38,661 bases of DNA from CAIKZD01 sp041675165 (GCA_041675165.1 JBAYUI010000012.1:1-38661), one strand, 5' to 3'; counted from the first letter of the stretch, positions 15,286 to 23,381 are shown. Program-made: numbers and translations. The notes: generated by a model from the sequence alone, not told the origin.

Positions 15286-16482
15286 TTATAGCTCAAGATT
15301 TTTAAAGGTCAAAAGTTTACCTCGGTAATATTCATATTGTTGCCTGCGCGCTTTGAGTTCGGCAGGCAAACCAATTGAAATGTCGTTTAAAAGTAAATTA
15401 AATGCATCCAGTGTGGAAACTATACGATTTTGCATTTCGAGTGTCGGAACCGGTATTTTGAATTTTGTAAATTCTTCTTTTGTAATTGTCTTGATTGTAC
15501 TTCCACGTGCGTTTTCCTTTTCAACACTAAATTTACTTTCTAATTGATAAGCAAAATATTTTTTATTAATTTCATTTTTAAAACTTTCGAAAATTGCGAG
15601 AGTGCGATCTGCATAACTATCATATTGCGTAACAGCTACTCTACCAATACTTCCCTGTAGAGTTACGATAACCGTTCCAGATGACACAAAAACACTCTTA
15701 GCTTGTGCTAATTTTGAAATTTTTTGTTTAGTGTTTTCAACGAGACGCATATCTTTTCCAACATCAGCCACTTGAACAAATGGCATAGCACCTTCGCCAC
15801 CATACCACTTACTTTCACCATAAGGTTGTGGGAAGGATCCGCGACGATAGCTTGCAACCTCTCCCAATGTTTTCCATTCCACGCCGATACCATCAATATT
15901 CAAAAGTTTATCACGATAATGCACGTATTGTGCATTTCTTACTTCTAGCTCTGCTTCTAGCTCTGCTTCTAGCTCTGCTTCTAGCTCTGTAAAACTATCA
16001 AGAATTTTGACAATTTCTTCTTGGATGGCAAGGGGTGGGATGGGGATTTTAAATTTATCTACGTCTGATTTATTAATCGCTGGGATACTTCCATGAGCAA
16101 CTAACGTTTCTCTGATATTCTCTTGTCTATCTTTAAGATAATAAAAAATAAATTTTGTTTTAGCTATATTTTCATCTTTTGAGCGGTATGGATAGCACAA
16201 ACCACCTGCCCAAAACTTTTCATTAATATAATTTATAAATCCTGCGTATTCACCCCTTGCCGCGATTGCAATTGCATTGCCATTATTATTAAATTTATCA
16301 TATCGCCCATACCAACTACGCCCAGAATTTATAACGGGATATTTACCACCATCAAATAATTCTCCAGTTGTTAGAGTTTCTTTTTTAAGAGAATCGCACA
16401 ATTCTCCAATATCAAAAAACTCTATGCCATTAGGATATAATTCGGAAATCAGTTTCTTAATTTTTGGTTTTTTTTCGTTCAT
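15286..16482 (-). CDS. hsdS: Type I restriction-modification specificity subunit
   Basis: Recognises the bipartite DNA target for the M2S methylase and the R subunit. 398 residues with two target-recognition domains (about 5-150 and 200-360), each followed by the conserved helical segment (IPIPPLAIQEEIVKILDSF and IPVPTLEMQNRIVSTLDAF). Between them lies a tetrapeptide repeat, LEAE four times (about 165-180), encoded by four identical 12-bp units. Changing the copy number would change the spacing of the two half-sites, as known for EcoR124I/II. 28 nt downstream of the Abi_C gene. Confidence 0.93.
   Translation of the reverse strand: MNEKKPKIKKLISELYPNGIEFFDIGELCDSLKKETLTTGELFDGGKYPVINSGRSWYGRYDKFNNNGNAIAIAARGEYAGFINYINEKFWAGGLCYPYRSKDENIAKTKFIFYYLKDRQENIRETLVAHGSIPAINKSDVDKFKIPIPPLAIQEEIVKILDSFTELEAELEAELEAELEVRNAQYVHYRDKLLNIDGIGVEWKTLGEVASYRRGSFPQPYGESKWYGGEGAMPFVQVADVGKDMRLVENTKQKISKLAQAKSVFVSSGTVIVTLQGSIGRVAVTQYDSYADRTLAIFESFKNEINKKYFAYQLESKFSVEKENARGSTIKTITKEEFTKFKIPVPTLEMQNRIVSTLDAFNLLLNDISIGLPAELKARRQQYEYYRGKLLTFKNLEL
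15942..15989 (-). repeat. 12-bp tandem repeat x4 in the hsdS linker
   Basis: CTTCTAGCTCTG (plus strand) is present four times without mismatch. Each unit adds four residues (LEAE) to the spacer between the two target-recognition domains. It keeps the reading frame whatever the copy number. Confidence 0.92.
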
Positions 16483-16510
16483 TAAAATTTAATAACTTGA
16501 AATTTCTTCA

Positions 16511-17140
16511 CTAATTATAATATCCATCCATCAGCGACTCATATTGCAAAGCATCCTGTTCTTTGAGCGCCTTGCTATAGGTAATATACTTAATATCTGG
16601 ATATAAACTATCTAAATAATTATCAAATTCGTTGAATTGTTCCCTGGTGTAAGATACTTCATCTTCCCTTTGCTTTTGTTTAAGCGAAACATAACTTGAT
16701 AACAAAAAATAACACAATCCCTCAGTCCATGAAACTATGAATTTTGCAAAATCCTCATCACTATAAGAATCTTTGGGATATGCTTGTCCATGACTTACAT
16801 CACACCTTTCATTGCGAATTTCTCCTAATTTATGAACCAAGGAATTATTTCTTTCAATAAATTCATTCTCATAACCATTTAAACTTAATACTCCTATCGC
16901 TTTTTTAAACTTTTGTGCAAAATTATAATCTTTCCATTCTGCCAAATTTCGATTATTAATATCCAAATTAAAATATATAAACTTTGATATTCCTTCGATT
17001 AAGCTTTTGCAACCCTCAACACACATATCTGGACGTTTTTGCTTATGAGATGATATGAAATCTAAAATAACATCATTATATTCAGCCCACTCGGGGTAAT
17101 CTTTCAAATTGTTTAAAATAAAATCTTCTAATAATTTCAT
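16511..17140 (-). CDS. Abi_C-type (HEPN-like) abortive-infection protein
   Basis: 209 residues. The central part matches the abortive infection C-terminal (Abi_C) pattern: CVEGCKSLIEGISKFIYFN (about 43-62), then LGEIRNERCDVSHGQAYP (about 108-125), where RCDVSH gives the R-x4-H of HEPN ribonucleases. There is no signal peptide. Abi_C/HEPN proteins are typically RNase toxins that stop growth on phage infection. It starts only 5 nt after the stop of the AAA ATPase gene, so the two are surely co-translated. The two together sit between hsdM and hsdS. Confidence 0.75.
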   Translation of the reverse strand: MKLLEDFILNNLKDYPEWAEYNDVILDFISSHKQKRPDMCVEGCKSLIEGISKFIYFNLDINNRNLAEWKDYNFAQKFKKAIGVLSLNGYENEFIERNNSLVHKLGEIRNERCDVSHGQAYPKDSYSDEDFAKFIVSWTEGLCYFLLSSYVSLKQKQREDEVSYTREQFNEFDNYLDSLYPDIKYITYSKALKEQDALQYESLMDGYYN

Positions 17141-17145
17141 GAACT

Positions 17146-18705
17146 TTATTTTTCCTTAATATCTTTAACAATCATATCTGCATTAGTTATGATTTTTTGT
17201 TTCAATTTAACTAACTCATCTATCGACACAATCAATTCATCTTTCGTGAATTTATCATTTTTTTTATTTTCAGGATGATGTATCTGATGTCTAATGTATA
17301 GAGACAGAGCTATATCGCTATAAGTTTCATTACCTGGAATTTTAATATACTTTTCTTTAATTTCTTTTATATTTAATTTTAAATATTCATCAAAATTTTT
17401 AGAATCGAAAATCTTTCTTTCATCTTGTATCCAGCCAATAAGCTCGTTGTGATAGTCGTTTGTATAAACATTAAACACATTAAAAATAATTGAAGAGTAA
17501 GTATTTATACTCCCATCAATTTTTTCAATACATGTTTCTTTATTATTTTTTTTAGTCACGCTATAATTTCTTTCCAATGCCTCCTGATCAATCATAAATA
17601 TAGAATGAGTAGCAAAAAATACAACGTTATCATCTTCTGGTTTACTGGAAATTTTTATTAAATCTTCTTTTAAAAATTCAGCAGCTTTCGGATGTAAGTG
17701 TTGTTCAGGTTCATCAATTAATAAAATATAATTTTGCAATTCACCAGTTTCACTTTCTGCTGAAATACTTAGCAAAAAAGAAATAAATTGTCTAAATCCA
17801 TCACTTCTCTGATCTGTTGTCTTATTATCATGCTTTACCCCTTCATCTTCAACTAAAAAAGTTATTAAATTAGCACTCAAGTCAAAATGAATACTTATCC
17901 TATGTTCTTTCCAAATATTTTTTATATGATTAGTCACTTCCTCTTCAATTCTTCCAATAAAATTTTTCCTAGCCGTAGAGTCGGATAAAATGTTGTCTAC
18001 ATAGAGCGAAATATCCTCATCATTAATGCCAATAATATTAAAACAGTTCGCCAACGGAACTGACAATTCTCTTGGAGTAGCTTTAAATAGATTAAGATCA
18101 ACTGGCTGATCAATTAGATACTTACTCGATGATTTCCAAAATAAAGTACTATGCGTATTTGAATAGCAAACATTTAACAAATCAAAATTATCTAATAAGC
18201 ATTGCGCCAAATCAAATCCCACTTCATTTTCAGGTTTTTCTGCTAGTTCACTTTTTAAAATGATTTTTTGAGTAGTTGAATCATAAGTACAGTTTTTTAA
18301 TTGGTCGGCAAACTTAATATCTTCAATTTCCAAAACACCTTTAGCATCGATTTTAAAAACTCTTTTTATAATAAGTTTTTTAATATCTATTCTATCAATG
18401 ATAGATTTATTAATTGATTTTTCTTCTAAGCTTTGTTTTATTGTTTTTTCTATTTCATCGCAATCTTCATATTCAAGAATAACTTCTATATCTCCAAGGG
18501 TATCACCATTTTCATTATGAAAGAATTTTTTTTCAATAATTTTTTCTTTGTCATCAAAAAAGCTGATTGCCTCCAAGAAGCTACTCTTCCCGGCTTCATT
18601 TATTCCAATCAGAGAATATGTTTGTTCCGAAACATTATAATCCAAATTAAAAACAACTTCTTTTATACTTTTATAATTTTTAATTTTTATTGATACTAAT
18701 TTCAT
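17146..18705 (-). CDS. AAA/OLD-like (SMC-type) ATPase
   Basis: 519 residues from the ATG at 18705; a longer frame to 18900 overlaps hsdM and looks non-coding. N-terminus LVSIKIKNYKSIKEV is typical of RecF/OLD ATPases; Walker A is GINEAGKSS (about 35-43), Walker B ILLIDEPEQHLHP (about 375), and the His switch FFATHSIFMID (about 410). The long region between the Walker motifs is the coiled/insert part. No TOPRIM nuclease motif is visible in the last 100 residues, unlike true OLD proteins. So it probably acts as sensor and switch for a separate effector, the neighbouring Abi_C protein. 7 nt after hsdM. Confidence 0.88.
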   Translation of the reverse strand: MKLVSIKIKNYKSIKEVVFNLDYNVSEQTYSLIGINEAGKSSFLEAISFFDDKEKIIEKKFFHNENGDTLGDIEVILEYEDCDEIEKTIKQSLEEKSINKSIIDRIDIKKLIIKRVFKIDAKGVLEIEDIKFADQLKNCTYDSTTQKIILKSELAEKPENEVGFDLAQCLLDNFDLLNVCYSNTHSTLFWKSSSKYLIDQPVDLNLFKATPRELSVPLANCFNIIGINDEDISLYVDNILSDSTARKNFIGRIEEEVTNHIKNIWKEHRISIHFDLSANLITFLVEDEGVKHDNKTTDQRSDGFRQFISFLLSISAESETGELQNYILLIDEPEQHLHPKAAEFLKEDLIKISSKPEDDNVVFFATHSIFMIDQEALERNYSVTKKNNKETCIEKIDGSINTYSSIIFNVFNVYTNDYHNELIGWIQDERKIFDSKNFDEYLKLNIKEIKEKYIKIPGNETYSDIALSLYIRHQIHHPENKKNDKFTKDELIVSIDELVKLKQKIITNADMIVKDIKEK

Positions 18706-18712
18706 AAGTGTA

Positions 18713-19702
18713 TTAATTATTCTTTTCAATATCTCTAACAATCCCATCAATCGCCGTTCTAAGTTCATTCTGCCTGGCGACAATCTGGGTGATTTTTGTA
18801 TTGAGCTCTGTGATATCCACCACCTCTCGCATATCCTCCGCCACCACATAACTCGACACCGCCAGATTATAATCATTCTCAGTAATAGCATTGTTGTCAA
18901 TCAGTTTTGCAAAATATTCGTCATCTTTGCGAGCAACAAAAGCATCCAGAATCTTTTTGCGATTCGCTTCGCTTAATTTGTTCTTATTCCCCCCTCGCAC
19001 AAATTCTTTCGATGCATCAATAAACAAAGTCTTGTTTTCTGTCTTGCTCTTTTTGAGAACAATAACGCACGTGGCAATCGTCGTGCCGAAAAAAAGATCT
19101 GGCGGAAGTTGAATCACCGCATCCACGTAATTATTATCCACTAAATACTTGCGAATCTTTTGTTCCGCGCCGCCACGGTAAAGCACACCCGGAAATTCAA
19201 CAATCGCTGCCGTTCCACTGGTGGAAAGCCAGGAAAGCATATGCATAGTGAAAGCCAAATCCGCTTTACTTTTTGGCGCCAAAACTCCGGCAGGCGAAAA
19301 ACGTGGGTCATTTATTATCAAAGGATTAGCATCGCCATCCCATTTGATTGAATATGGAGGATTGGAAACGATGGCATCAAACGGTTCATCGTCCCAGTGT
19401 TTCGGATCAGTGAGTGTGTCGCCGTGCGCCACATCAAAATGATTGTAATTTATATCATGCAAAAACATATTGATGCGACACAAATTGTAAGTCGTCAGAT
19501 TTATCTCCTGACCATAGAAACCCTGTCTCACATTTTCCTTGCCAAGCACTTTGGCAAATTTCAGAAGAAGCGATCCAGACCCACAACAAGGATCATATAC
19601 CTTGTTCACTTCTTTTTTTCCGACAGTAGTAATTTCCGCCAGCAGCTCGCTCACTTCCTGCGGAGTGTAGAATTCCGCCAGACTTACCAGCATTGGATGC
19701 AT
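18713..19702 (-). CDS. hsdM: Type I methyltransferase, catalytic part (second frame of hsdM)
   Basis: N6-adenine methylase domain: EFYTPQEVSELL (target-site entry), SAM motif I DPCCGSGSLLLKF, catalytic motif IV SNPPYSIKW, then the typical FPGVLYRGGAEQKIRKYLV. The C-terminal helices that hold HsdS end the protein. The proper N-terminal half is in another frame (19593-20300). The frame changes at 19675-19679, in GKSG(G)EFYTP. This frame has its own ATGs at 19702 and 19693, so re-initiation could give a separate catalytic polypeptide. Otherwise the gene is broken or a sequencing indel is present. Confidence 0.85.
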   Translation of the reverse strand: MHPMLVSLAEFYTPQEVSELLAEITTVGKKEVNKVYDPCCGSGSLLLKFAKVLGKENVRQGFYGQEINLTTYNLCRINMFLHDINYNHFDVAHGDTLTDPKHWDDEPFDAIVSNPPYSIKWDGDANPLIINDPRFSPAGVLAPKSKADLAFTMHMLSWLSTSGTAAIVEFPGVLYRGGAEQKIRKYLVDNNYVDAVIQLPPDLFFGTTIATCVIVLKKSKTENKTLFIDASKEFVRGGNKNKLSEANRKKILDAFVARKDDEYFAKLIDNNAITENDYNLAVSSYVVAEDMREVVDITELNTKITQIVARQNELRTAIDGIVRDIEKNN

Positions 19703-20300
19703 ACATGGCCATCAAATATTCATACGCATCACCAAAAGCATCGATAGTATTATCAGCATACTCACCCAAACGAAGATCACCAATCGCTTCTAGGAGCTTT
19801 GCGATTCTTTGATTTCTTTTTTCTACCGTTGGGCCAAGTTTGTTGGAATTCACATCCAAATCATCGAACAATCCTTTCAAATCATCCTCGCTTTCAAATC
19901 CTTTGGCGGAATTTTCAATATTATCAAAAATTTTGGAAAGTGTTTCGTTGAGATTTTCATCATTACGAGCATTCTTGCAAACATTTACAAAAAGTTCGCT
20001 TGGCAGAATATAAAAGCCTTTATTGATTATGGTTTCGCTGCGACCAAATTCCGCTTCTTTGTCGCTTAGTTTTACATAGTCAAATTGTTCCTGCCCAGAA
20101 ACACGCCTCTCGTCTTCATTAATAAAACTAGTCAGATTTTCACTGATAAAACGATAAAACAAAATACCCAAGACATACTGCTTGAAATCCCAGCCATCAA
20201 CACTTCCACGCAGATCATTGGCAATCTGCCAAATAGCGCGGTGCAACTCTGATCGCTCTTGTTCTTTAGTCGTATTTTGATTTGTGCTTTTGTTTACCAT
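19593..20300 (-). CDS. hsdM: Type I methyltransferase, N-terminal part (first frame of hsdM)
   Basis: Residues 1-215 are the HsdM N-terminal helical domain: LHRAIWQIANDLRGSVDGWDFKQYVLGILFYRFISE is diagnostic, then DAFGDAYEYLMAMYASNAGKSGG. The last 20 codons after GKSGG are out of frame with the family sequence EFYTP. The domain starts the hsd operon. 37 nt separate it from the small gene at 20338-20541. No strong Shine-Dalgarno is seen. Confidence 0.85.
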   Translation of the reverse strand: MVNKSTNQNTTKEQERSELHRAIWQIANDLRGSVDGWDFKQYVLGILFYRFISENLTSFINEDERRVSGQEQFDYVKLSDKEAEFGRSETIINKGFYILPSELFVNVCKNARNDENLNETLSKIFDNIENSAKGFESEDDLKGLFDDLDVNSNKLGPTVEKRNQRIAKLLEAIGDLRLGEYADNTIDAFGDAYEYLMAMYASNAGKSGGILHSAGSERAAGGNYYCRKKRSEQGI

Positions 20301-20337
20301 ATTTTTATTTTCTTTTCTAATTTAAAAAAATATTTTA

Positions 20338-20541
20338 TTACCGCCAAAAACCTATCGCCCGCAAAAACCAGCCAGTAAATTTGTATGCAATCAAATCAAA
20401 AATTGTAAGAGTCAAATCACTTACCCAATTAAAACTAAAATATTTAACCGTAATAATTATCAAAATTGCCAAAACCACCTTCCGCACATCGCTGCCGACT
20501 TCTCCATGAATTGATCTATTGTAATTTCGATAATATGCCAT
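20338..20541 (-). CDS. Small membrane protein, unknown
   Basis: 67 residues. A polar N-terminus (RNYNRSIHGEVG) is followed by two hydrophobic stretches (about 22-40 and 43-62). No family recognised. It lies directly upstream of hsdM in the same direction. GGAGG stands only 1 nt before the ATG, too close for a normal Shine-Dalgarno, so the start is uncertain. Confidence 0.5.
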   Translation of the reverse strand: MAYYRNYNRSIHGEVGSDVRKVVLAILIIITVKYFSFNWVSDLTLTIFDLIAYKFTGWFLRAIGFWR

Positions 20542-20664
20542 ACCTCCATTTTACTCTTTTCTCTCATTTTCCGCCAATCTAGCCATTTTTTGCCTCAATT
20601 ATGGATCCTCTCGAAATATTTAACATTCTATATTAGTATATACACATAGAGAAGTAATTTTGAT

Positions 20665-20720
20665 CCTTCTGCGTTGGGGTACCGTATGGCGCCTCGTTAA
20701 AGCAGAGGGTTTTCTTTTAT
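20665..20720. ncRNA. Strong nested hairpin, possible structured leader or small RNA
   Basis: CCTTCTGC pairs fully with GCAGAGGG (one G-U); inside, GGGGTACC pairs with GGCGCCTC. On the plus strand TTTTCTTTT follows, like a terminator, but no plus-strand gene precedes it. On the minus strand it would be in the leader about 120 nt before the gene at 20541. It matches no riboswitch that I recognise. Confidence 0.35.
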
Positions 20721-20723
20721 AAA

Positions 20724-20750
20724 AATGGGATATCTTATCCTATTTTTTTA
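20724..20750 (-). terminator. Bidirectional terminator after radC
   Basis: ATGGGATA pairs with TATCCTAT (one G-U), with T7 on the plus side and T5 on the minus side. It starts 12 nt after the radC stop. Confidence 0.65.
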
Positions 20751-20761
20751 TATCACTTGAT

Positions 20762-21427
20762 TCACAAAAGATTCTTTTCCTTCAAACTCGCAGAACCATT
20801 CCTCGTCACAATCACATGATCTACCACTTCAATGCCAAGAATCTTTCCGGCTTCTTGCAATCTCTTGGTCACCGCCAAATCATCTTCTGACGGCTCCAAG
20901 CTGCCGGAAGGATGATTATGGGCTACCAAAATTGAAGCGGCCAAATGATCAATGGCGGATTTGAAGACTTCGCGTGGATGGATGAGGCTGGCATTGAGCG
21001 TCCCGATGGAAATGGCTTCTTTGTAGATCAATTGATTGCGCGCGTTCAAATAGAGCGCCACAAAATGCTCTTTCTTGGCGGTGCGCAATTCTTGCAACTG
21101 CGCCACGGCATCTTTGGCGGAATTGATGGTCGGCAAATTATTGTCCTCCACTTCCAGGGCGCGTTTGGTCAGCTCAAAAGCCGCTAAAAAAAGGCACGCC
21201 TTGGCCGGGCCGATGCCTTTTATTTTCGAAATTTCTTCAAAGTCTAAGGCTAATAATTTTTTGGTCGGAAACTTTTTCAAAATTTCCTTGGAAACCTGCA
21301 ACACGTCTTTGCCTGCCACGCCAGTGCGAATCAAAATCGCCATCAATTCAAAATCCTTGAGGCCAGCCGCCCCTCTCTCCATCAATTTCTCCCGCGGCAT
21401 TTCGTGTTTGGAAATGTTTTTAATCAT
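20762..21427 (-). CDS. radC: RadC family JAMM-domain protein
   Basis: 221 residues from the ATG at 21427. N-terminal helix-hairpin-helix part (MPREKLMERGAAGLKDFELM, then SKIKGIGPAKACLFLAAFEL) and C-terminal MPN/JAMM part with HFVALYLNARNQLI, the zinc motif HNHPSG and the following Asp in SEDD. All metal ligands are present. RadC is not the recombination protein it was named for, and its substrate is unknown. A TTG at 21442 is a possible longer start but would overlap the AbrB-like gene, whose stop is 2 nt before this ATG: the two genes are translationally coupled. Confidence 0.92.
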   Translation of the reverse strand: MIKNISKHEMPREKLMERGAAGLKDFELMAILIRTGVAGKDVLQVSKEILKKFPTKKLLALDFEEISKIKGIGPAKACLFLAAFELTKRALEVEDNNLPTINSAKDAVAQLQELRTAKKEHFVALYLNARNQLIYKEAISIGTLNASLIHPREVFKSAIDHLAASILVAHNHPSGSLEPSEDDLAVTKRLQEAGKILGIEVVDHVIVTRNGSASLKEKNLL

Positions 21428-21429
21428 AC

Positions 21430-21606
21430 CTATTTTTTCCAATCACTGATTATAAGATTCTGACCGGATTTTTTGACGGTCACTCTTTGCCTTTCTTTCC
21501 AGCCCAATTCTCGCACCAGTTCAATCGGCAATGTCACAGCGATGGAGGCGCGACCGACTTTGGTCAGTTTGCGGATGCCAGTTTCGGTCGATTTTTTGTT
21601 AGCCAT
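21430..21606 (-). CDS. AbrB/SpoVT-like DNA-binding protein
   Basis: 58 residues. RKLTKVGRASIAVTLPIELV is the swapped-hairpin AbrB motif (normally KVGKRGQITIPKEIR), followed by RELGWKERQRVTVKKSGQNL. Such small proteins act as dimeric transcription regulators or as antitoxins. The next gene, radC, follows after 2 nt and is not a known toxin, so an autoregulated pair is the simplest idea. A member of the AT-rich repeat family lies just upstream. Confidence 0.8.
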   Translation of the reverse strand: MANKKSTETGIRKLTKVGRASIAVTLPIELVRELGWKERQRVTVKKSGQNLIISDWKK

Positions 21607-21612
21607 ATTTTT

Positions 21613-21653
21613 TACTTAATAGAGTGAATTACGTAATTAATTACTTACATCCC
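21613..21653. repeat. AT-rich palindrome related to repeat family 1
   Basis: Contains GAATTACGTAATTAATTACTTACAT, whose core TACGTAATTA and end ATTACTTACAT equal the flanks of copies A-C, in the other orientation. Upstream of the AbrB-like gene. Confidence 0.5.
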
Positions 21654-21693
21654 CATTTTACGCCTGAACGAGCCTTTTGGCAAAAAAGACAGC

Positions 21694-21732
21694 AAATAAA
21701 AGGCGTGTAGGATCCAGTGAATCCGACACGCC
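21694..21732 (-). terminator. Terminator of the zinc-ribbon gene operon
   Basis: GGCGTGT and ACACGCC arms plus an inner GGAT/ATCC pairing; TTTTATTT follows on the minus strand. 28 nt after the stop at 21761. Confidence 0.8.
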
Positions 21733-21760
21733 CAGAGCATAATGTTATAATCTTTATTGA

Positions 21761-21967
21761 TCAAGTTAAATAGACTGGATCATAGTGCTTTTTGCCACAC
21801 GAAGAGCAGGCCTCAAAGGGAACACCTTCTCCTTTCATAATGACAACTCCACCACAATGACGACACTTCTTGGTCAGCAGTCCACCGGTGGCGTTTTTCA
21901 TAAGATCGGATCCTTTGATGATTTTCAAACTTTCTGCTATGGCTTCATGCAATAATTTCTCACCCAT
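21761..21967 (-). CDS. Small zinc-ribbon protein
   Basis: 68 residues. An N-terminal helix (GEKLLHEAIAESLKIIKG) is followed by a zinc ribbon with two CxxC knuckles, KKCRHCGG and EACSSCGKK. The start is well set by AGAGGAGG 6 nt upstream. Likely the last gene of the operon 22667-21761. Function unknown; similar small ribbons bind nucleic acid or other proteins. Confidence 0.75.
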   Translation of the reverse strand: MGEKLLHEAIAESLKIIKGSDLMKNATGGLLTKKCRHCGGVVIMKGEGVPFEACSSCGKKHYDPVYLT

Positions 21968-22024
21968 TTCTTCCTCCTCTAGTCTGTGAATCTATTCCAA
22001 TGAGAATATTGGCGTACCTCTTTT

Positions 22025-22297
22025 TTAAAGATTTAACGGATCAATTTCATCATTGTTGTCCAAAACGATTATTCCTTGCATGGTAATTTGGCGTATAGGA
22101 ACGGTGATTCCGCCTGACATTCTGAGCCCAACTTCCTTACTGATACCTTTTTGCACGAGGATATCAATGCGATTAGCCCTCTCCTCTTTCTTCTGACGAT
22201 CCCTACCGACTTCCTCTACGCGCCCATAATGGACCTGCTGACGATATTGAATCGCTTGCGATCTAACCTTATCTCTATTTTGACACCCTCTTTTCAT
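22025..22297 (-). CDS. Unknown basic protein
   Basis: 90 residues from the ATG at 22297, chosen because GGAGGGG lies 5 nt upstream; a longer frame to 22363 lacks this. The N-terminal half is rich in Arg, Lys and Gln; the C-terminal half looks like a small beta domain (ITVPIRQITMQGIIVLDNND). It overlaps the upstream gene by 23 nt, so the two are coupled. No family recognised. Confidence 0.6.
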   Translation of the reverse strand: MKRGCQNRDKVRSQAIQYRQQVHYGRVEEVGRDRQKKEERANRIDILVQKGISKEVGLRMSGGITVPIRQITMQGIIVLDNNDEIDPLNL

Positions 22298-22667
22298 ATT
22301 GCCCCTCCGCTTTTTCAAAGTCTTCAGGAAAACGAATTCTATTGAACGCCTCCTTTGTTTCATTCATGATTTTTTGCACCTCCCTGATTGATTCCTCTTC
22401 CATCAATGCCTCTTGGGCGACCTTTATTCTTTCCAACAAACTTTCCCATTCCTTGTTCTTCGGGTCTCTGGGATCTTCTTCTGCAAATCCCTTGACCCGA
22501 TCTGCCATATTTTTCAGCTCCTTAAGCGCCCACCAGCCAATTGCCAAGTTTGTTGCAATATCGCGCTCTATCTTGTATTTCGTGGATCTGATTGCCATAA
22601 GTACCATCAGAAACAGCGCTAAAAAGAATAGCAAACTCGGCACAGACGCGGGGAATGATACATGCAT
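22275..22667 (-). CDS. Membrane-anchored helical protein, unknown
   Basis: 130 residues. One hydrophobic helix (about 8-28), then a long charged helical region with a coiled-coil pattern (EWESLLERIKVAQEALMEEE). Topology suggests a cytoplasmic helical tail. The start is fixed by an excellent AAGGAGGTG 6 nt upstream. First gene of a three-gene operon ending at 21761. No family recognised. Confidence 0.7.
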   Translation of the reverse strand: MHVSFPASVPSLLFFLALFLMVLMAIRSTKYKIERDIATNLAIGWWALKELKNMADRVKGFAEEDPRDPKNKEWESLLERIKVAQEALMEEESIREVQKIMNETKEAFNRIRFPEDFEKAEGQYEKRVSK

Positions 22668-22775
22668 GATTCACCTCCTTGGTAATGGGATTAATAAAAA
22701 GAACTTCTTTTTCGTTTTACACCCCCATTCTACCCTTTTCTCCCATTTTAAGCCAATCTAGCCACTGGAAAGGAA

Positions 22776-23341
22776 TTATTCCAATATTTTCTGCTTAATA
22801 AATTTTTCCAATTCTTCTTTCACGATTTTCTCCATCTTGTCATGCGAAATATTTCCCCTGCCTGAAAGCACTTCTAATTTGTTAGCTTTCAGCATCTCAT
22901 GCAGATAGGCCACCCAGTCTTTCATATGCATAATATTCTTCCTTTCAATTTGAAATTCAGCAAAAGACAAAAATTGCTCCACTTCTGCGTCGCCCAAATG
23001 CGGAATTGGGTGCCTCGCAAAGAGTTTATCCTATATCCAACTGAAATAACAGCATCCAGATCATATTTCTTTATGATCCGATTTACCACTCGAAATCCCT
23101 CTTTCTGAACTACCGAGGATTCCTCGGAAGTTGCCTTTTCATCCAATTCTCCTTCCAAATAAACATTTTTCAAGTGAAGCGCCACGTTATCAACGCTACA
23201 ATCAAAAAGCTCCGCCATTTGCTTTTGCGAAAGCCAAACTGTTTCATTTTCAAGATTAACTTCTATCTCGGTTTTCCCGTCTTCTGTCTTATAGATAATT
23301 ATTTTATCGTTTTTTTCCTCTGTCATATTTTTGATGTTCAT
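22776..23341 (-). pseudogene. rhuM pseudogene with an internal deletion
   Basis: The 5' part encodes the RhuM N-terminus (ETVWLSQKQMAELFDCSVDN, DAVISVGYRINSLRGTQFR, IWATQ). The 3' part, in another frame, encodes the RhuM C-terminus (AEVEQFLSFAEFQIERKNIM, MKDWVAYLHEMLKANKLEVL). About 130-150 central residues are missing. The joint is at GGGCGACGCA (about 22985-22995), readable both as W-A-T-Q and as G-D-A, so the deletion probably used this short homology. The two parts are left out of frame. A functional relative with a Fic domain is at 8909-9886. Confidence 0.75.
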
Positions 23342-23343
23342 TT

Positions 23344-23381
23344 TTTAAGTAAGTAATTAATTAAGTAAGTAATTATTTACA
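23344..23381. repeat. AT-rich repeat, TAAGTAAGTAATTAAT units
   Basis: TTAAGTAAGTAATTA appears twice head-to-tail upstream of the rhuM pseudogene and ends with ATTTACATCC. It resembles the flanks of repeat family 1. Confidence 0.45.

Noticed and set aside
15942..15989. CRISPR-like array
   Set aside because: Units of 12 bp without spacers inside a coding frame; a simple tandem repeat. No CRISPR array or cas gene was seen in the window.
18706..18900. N-terminal extension of the AAA ATPase frame
   Set aside because: Overlaps hsdM coding, Trp/Arg-rich unlikely sequence, and the family N-terminus begins at the ATG 18705.
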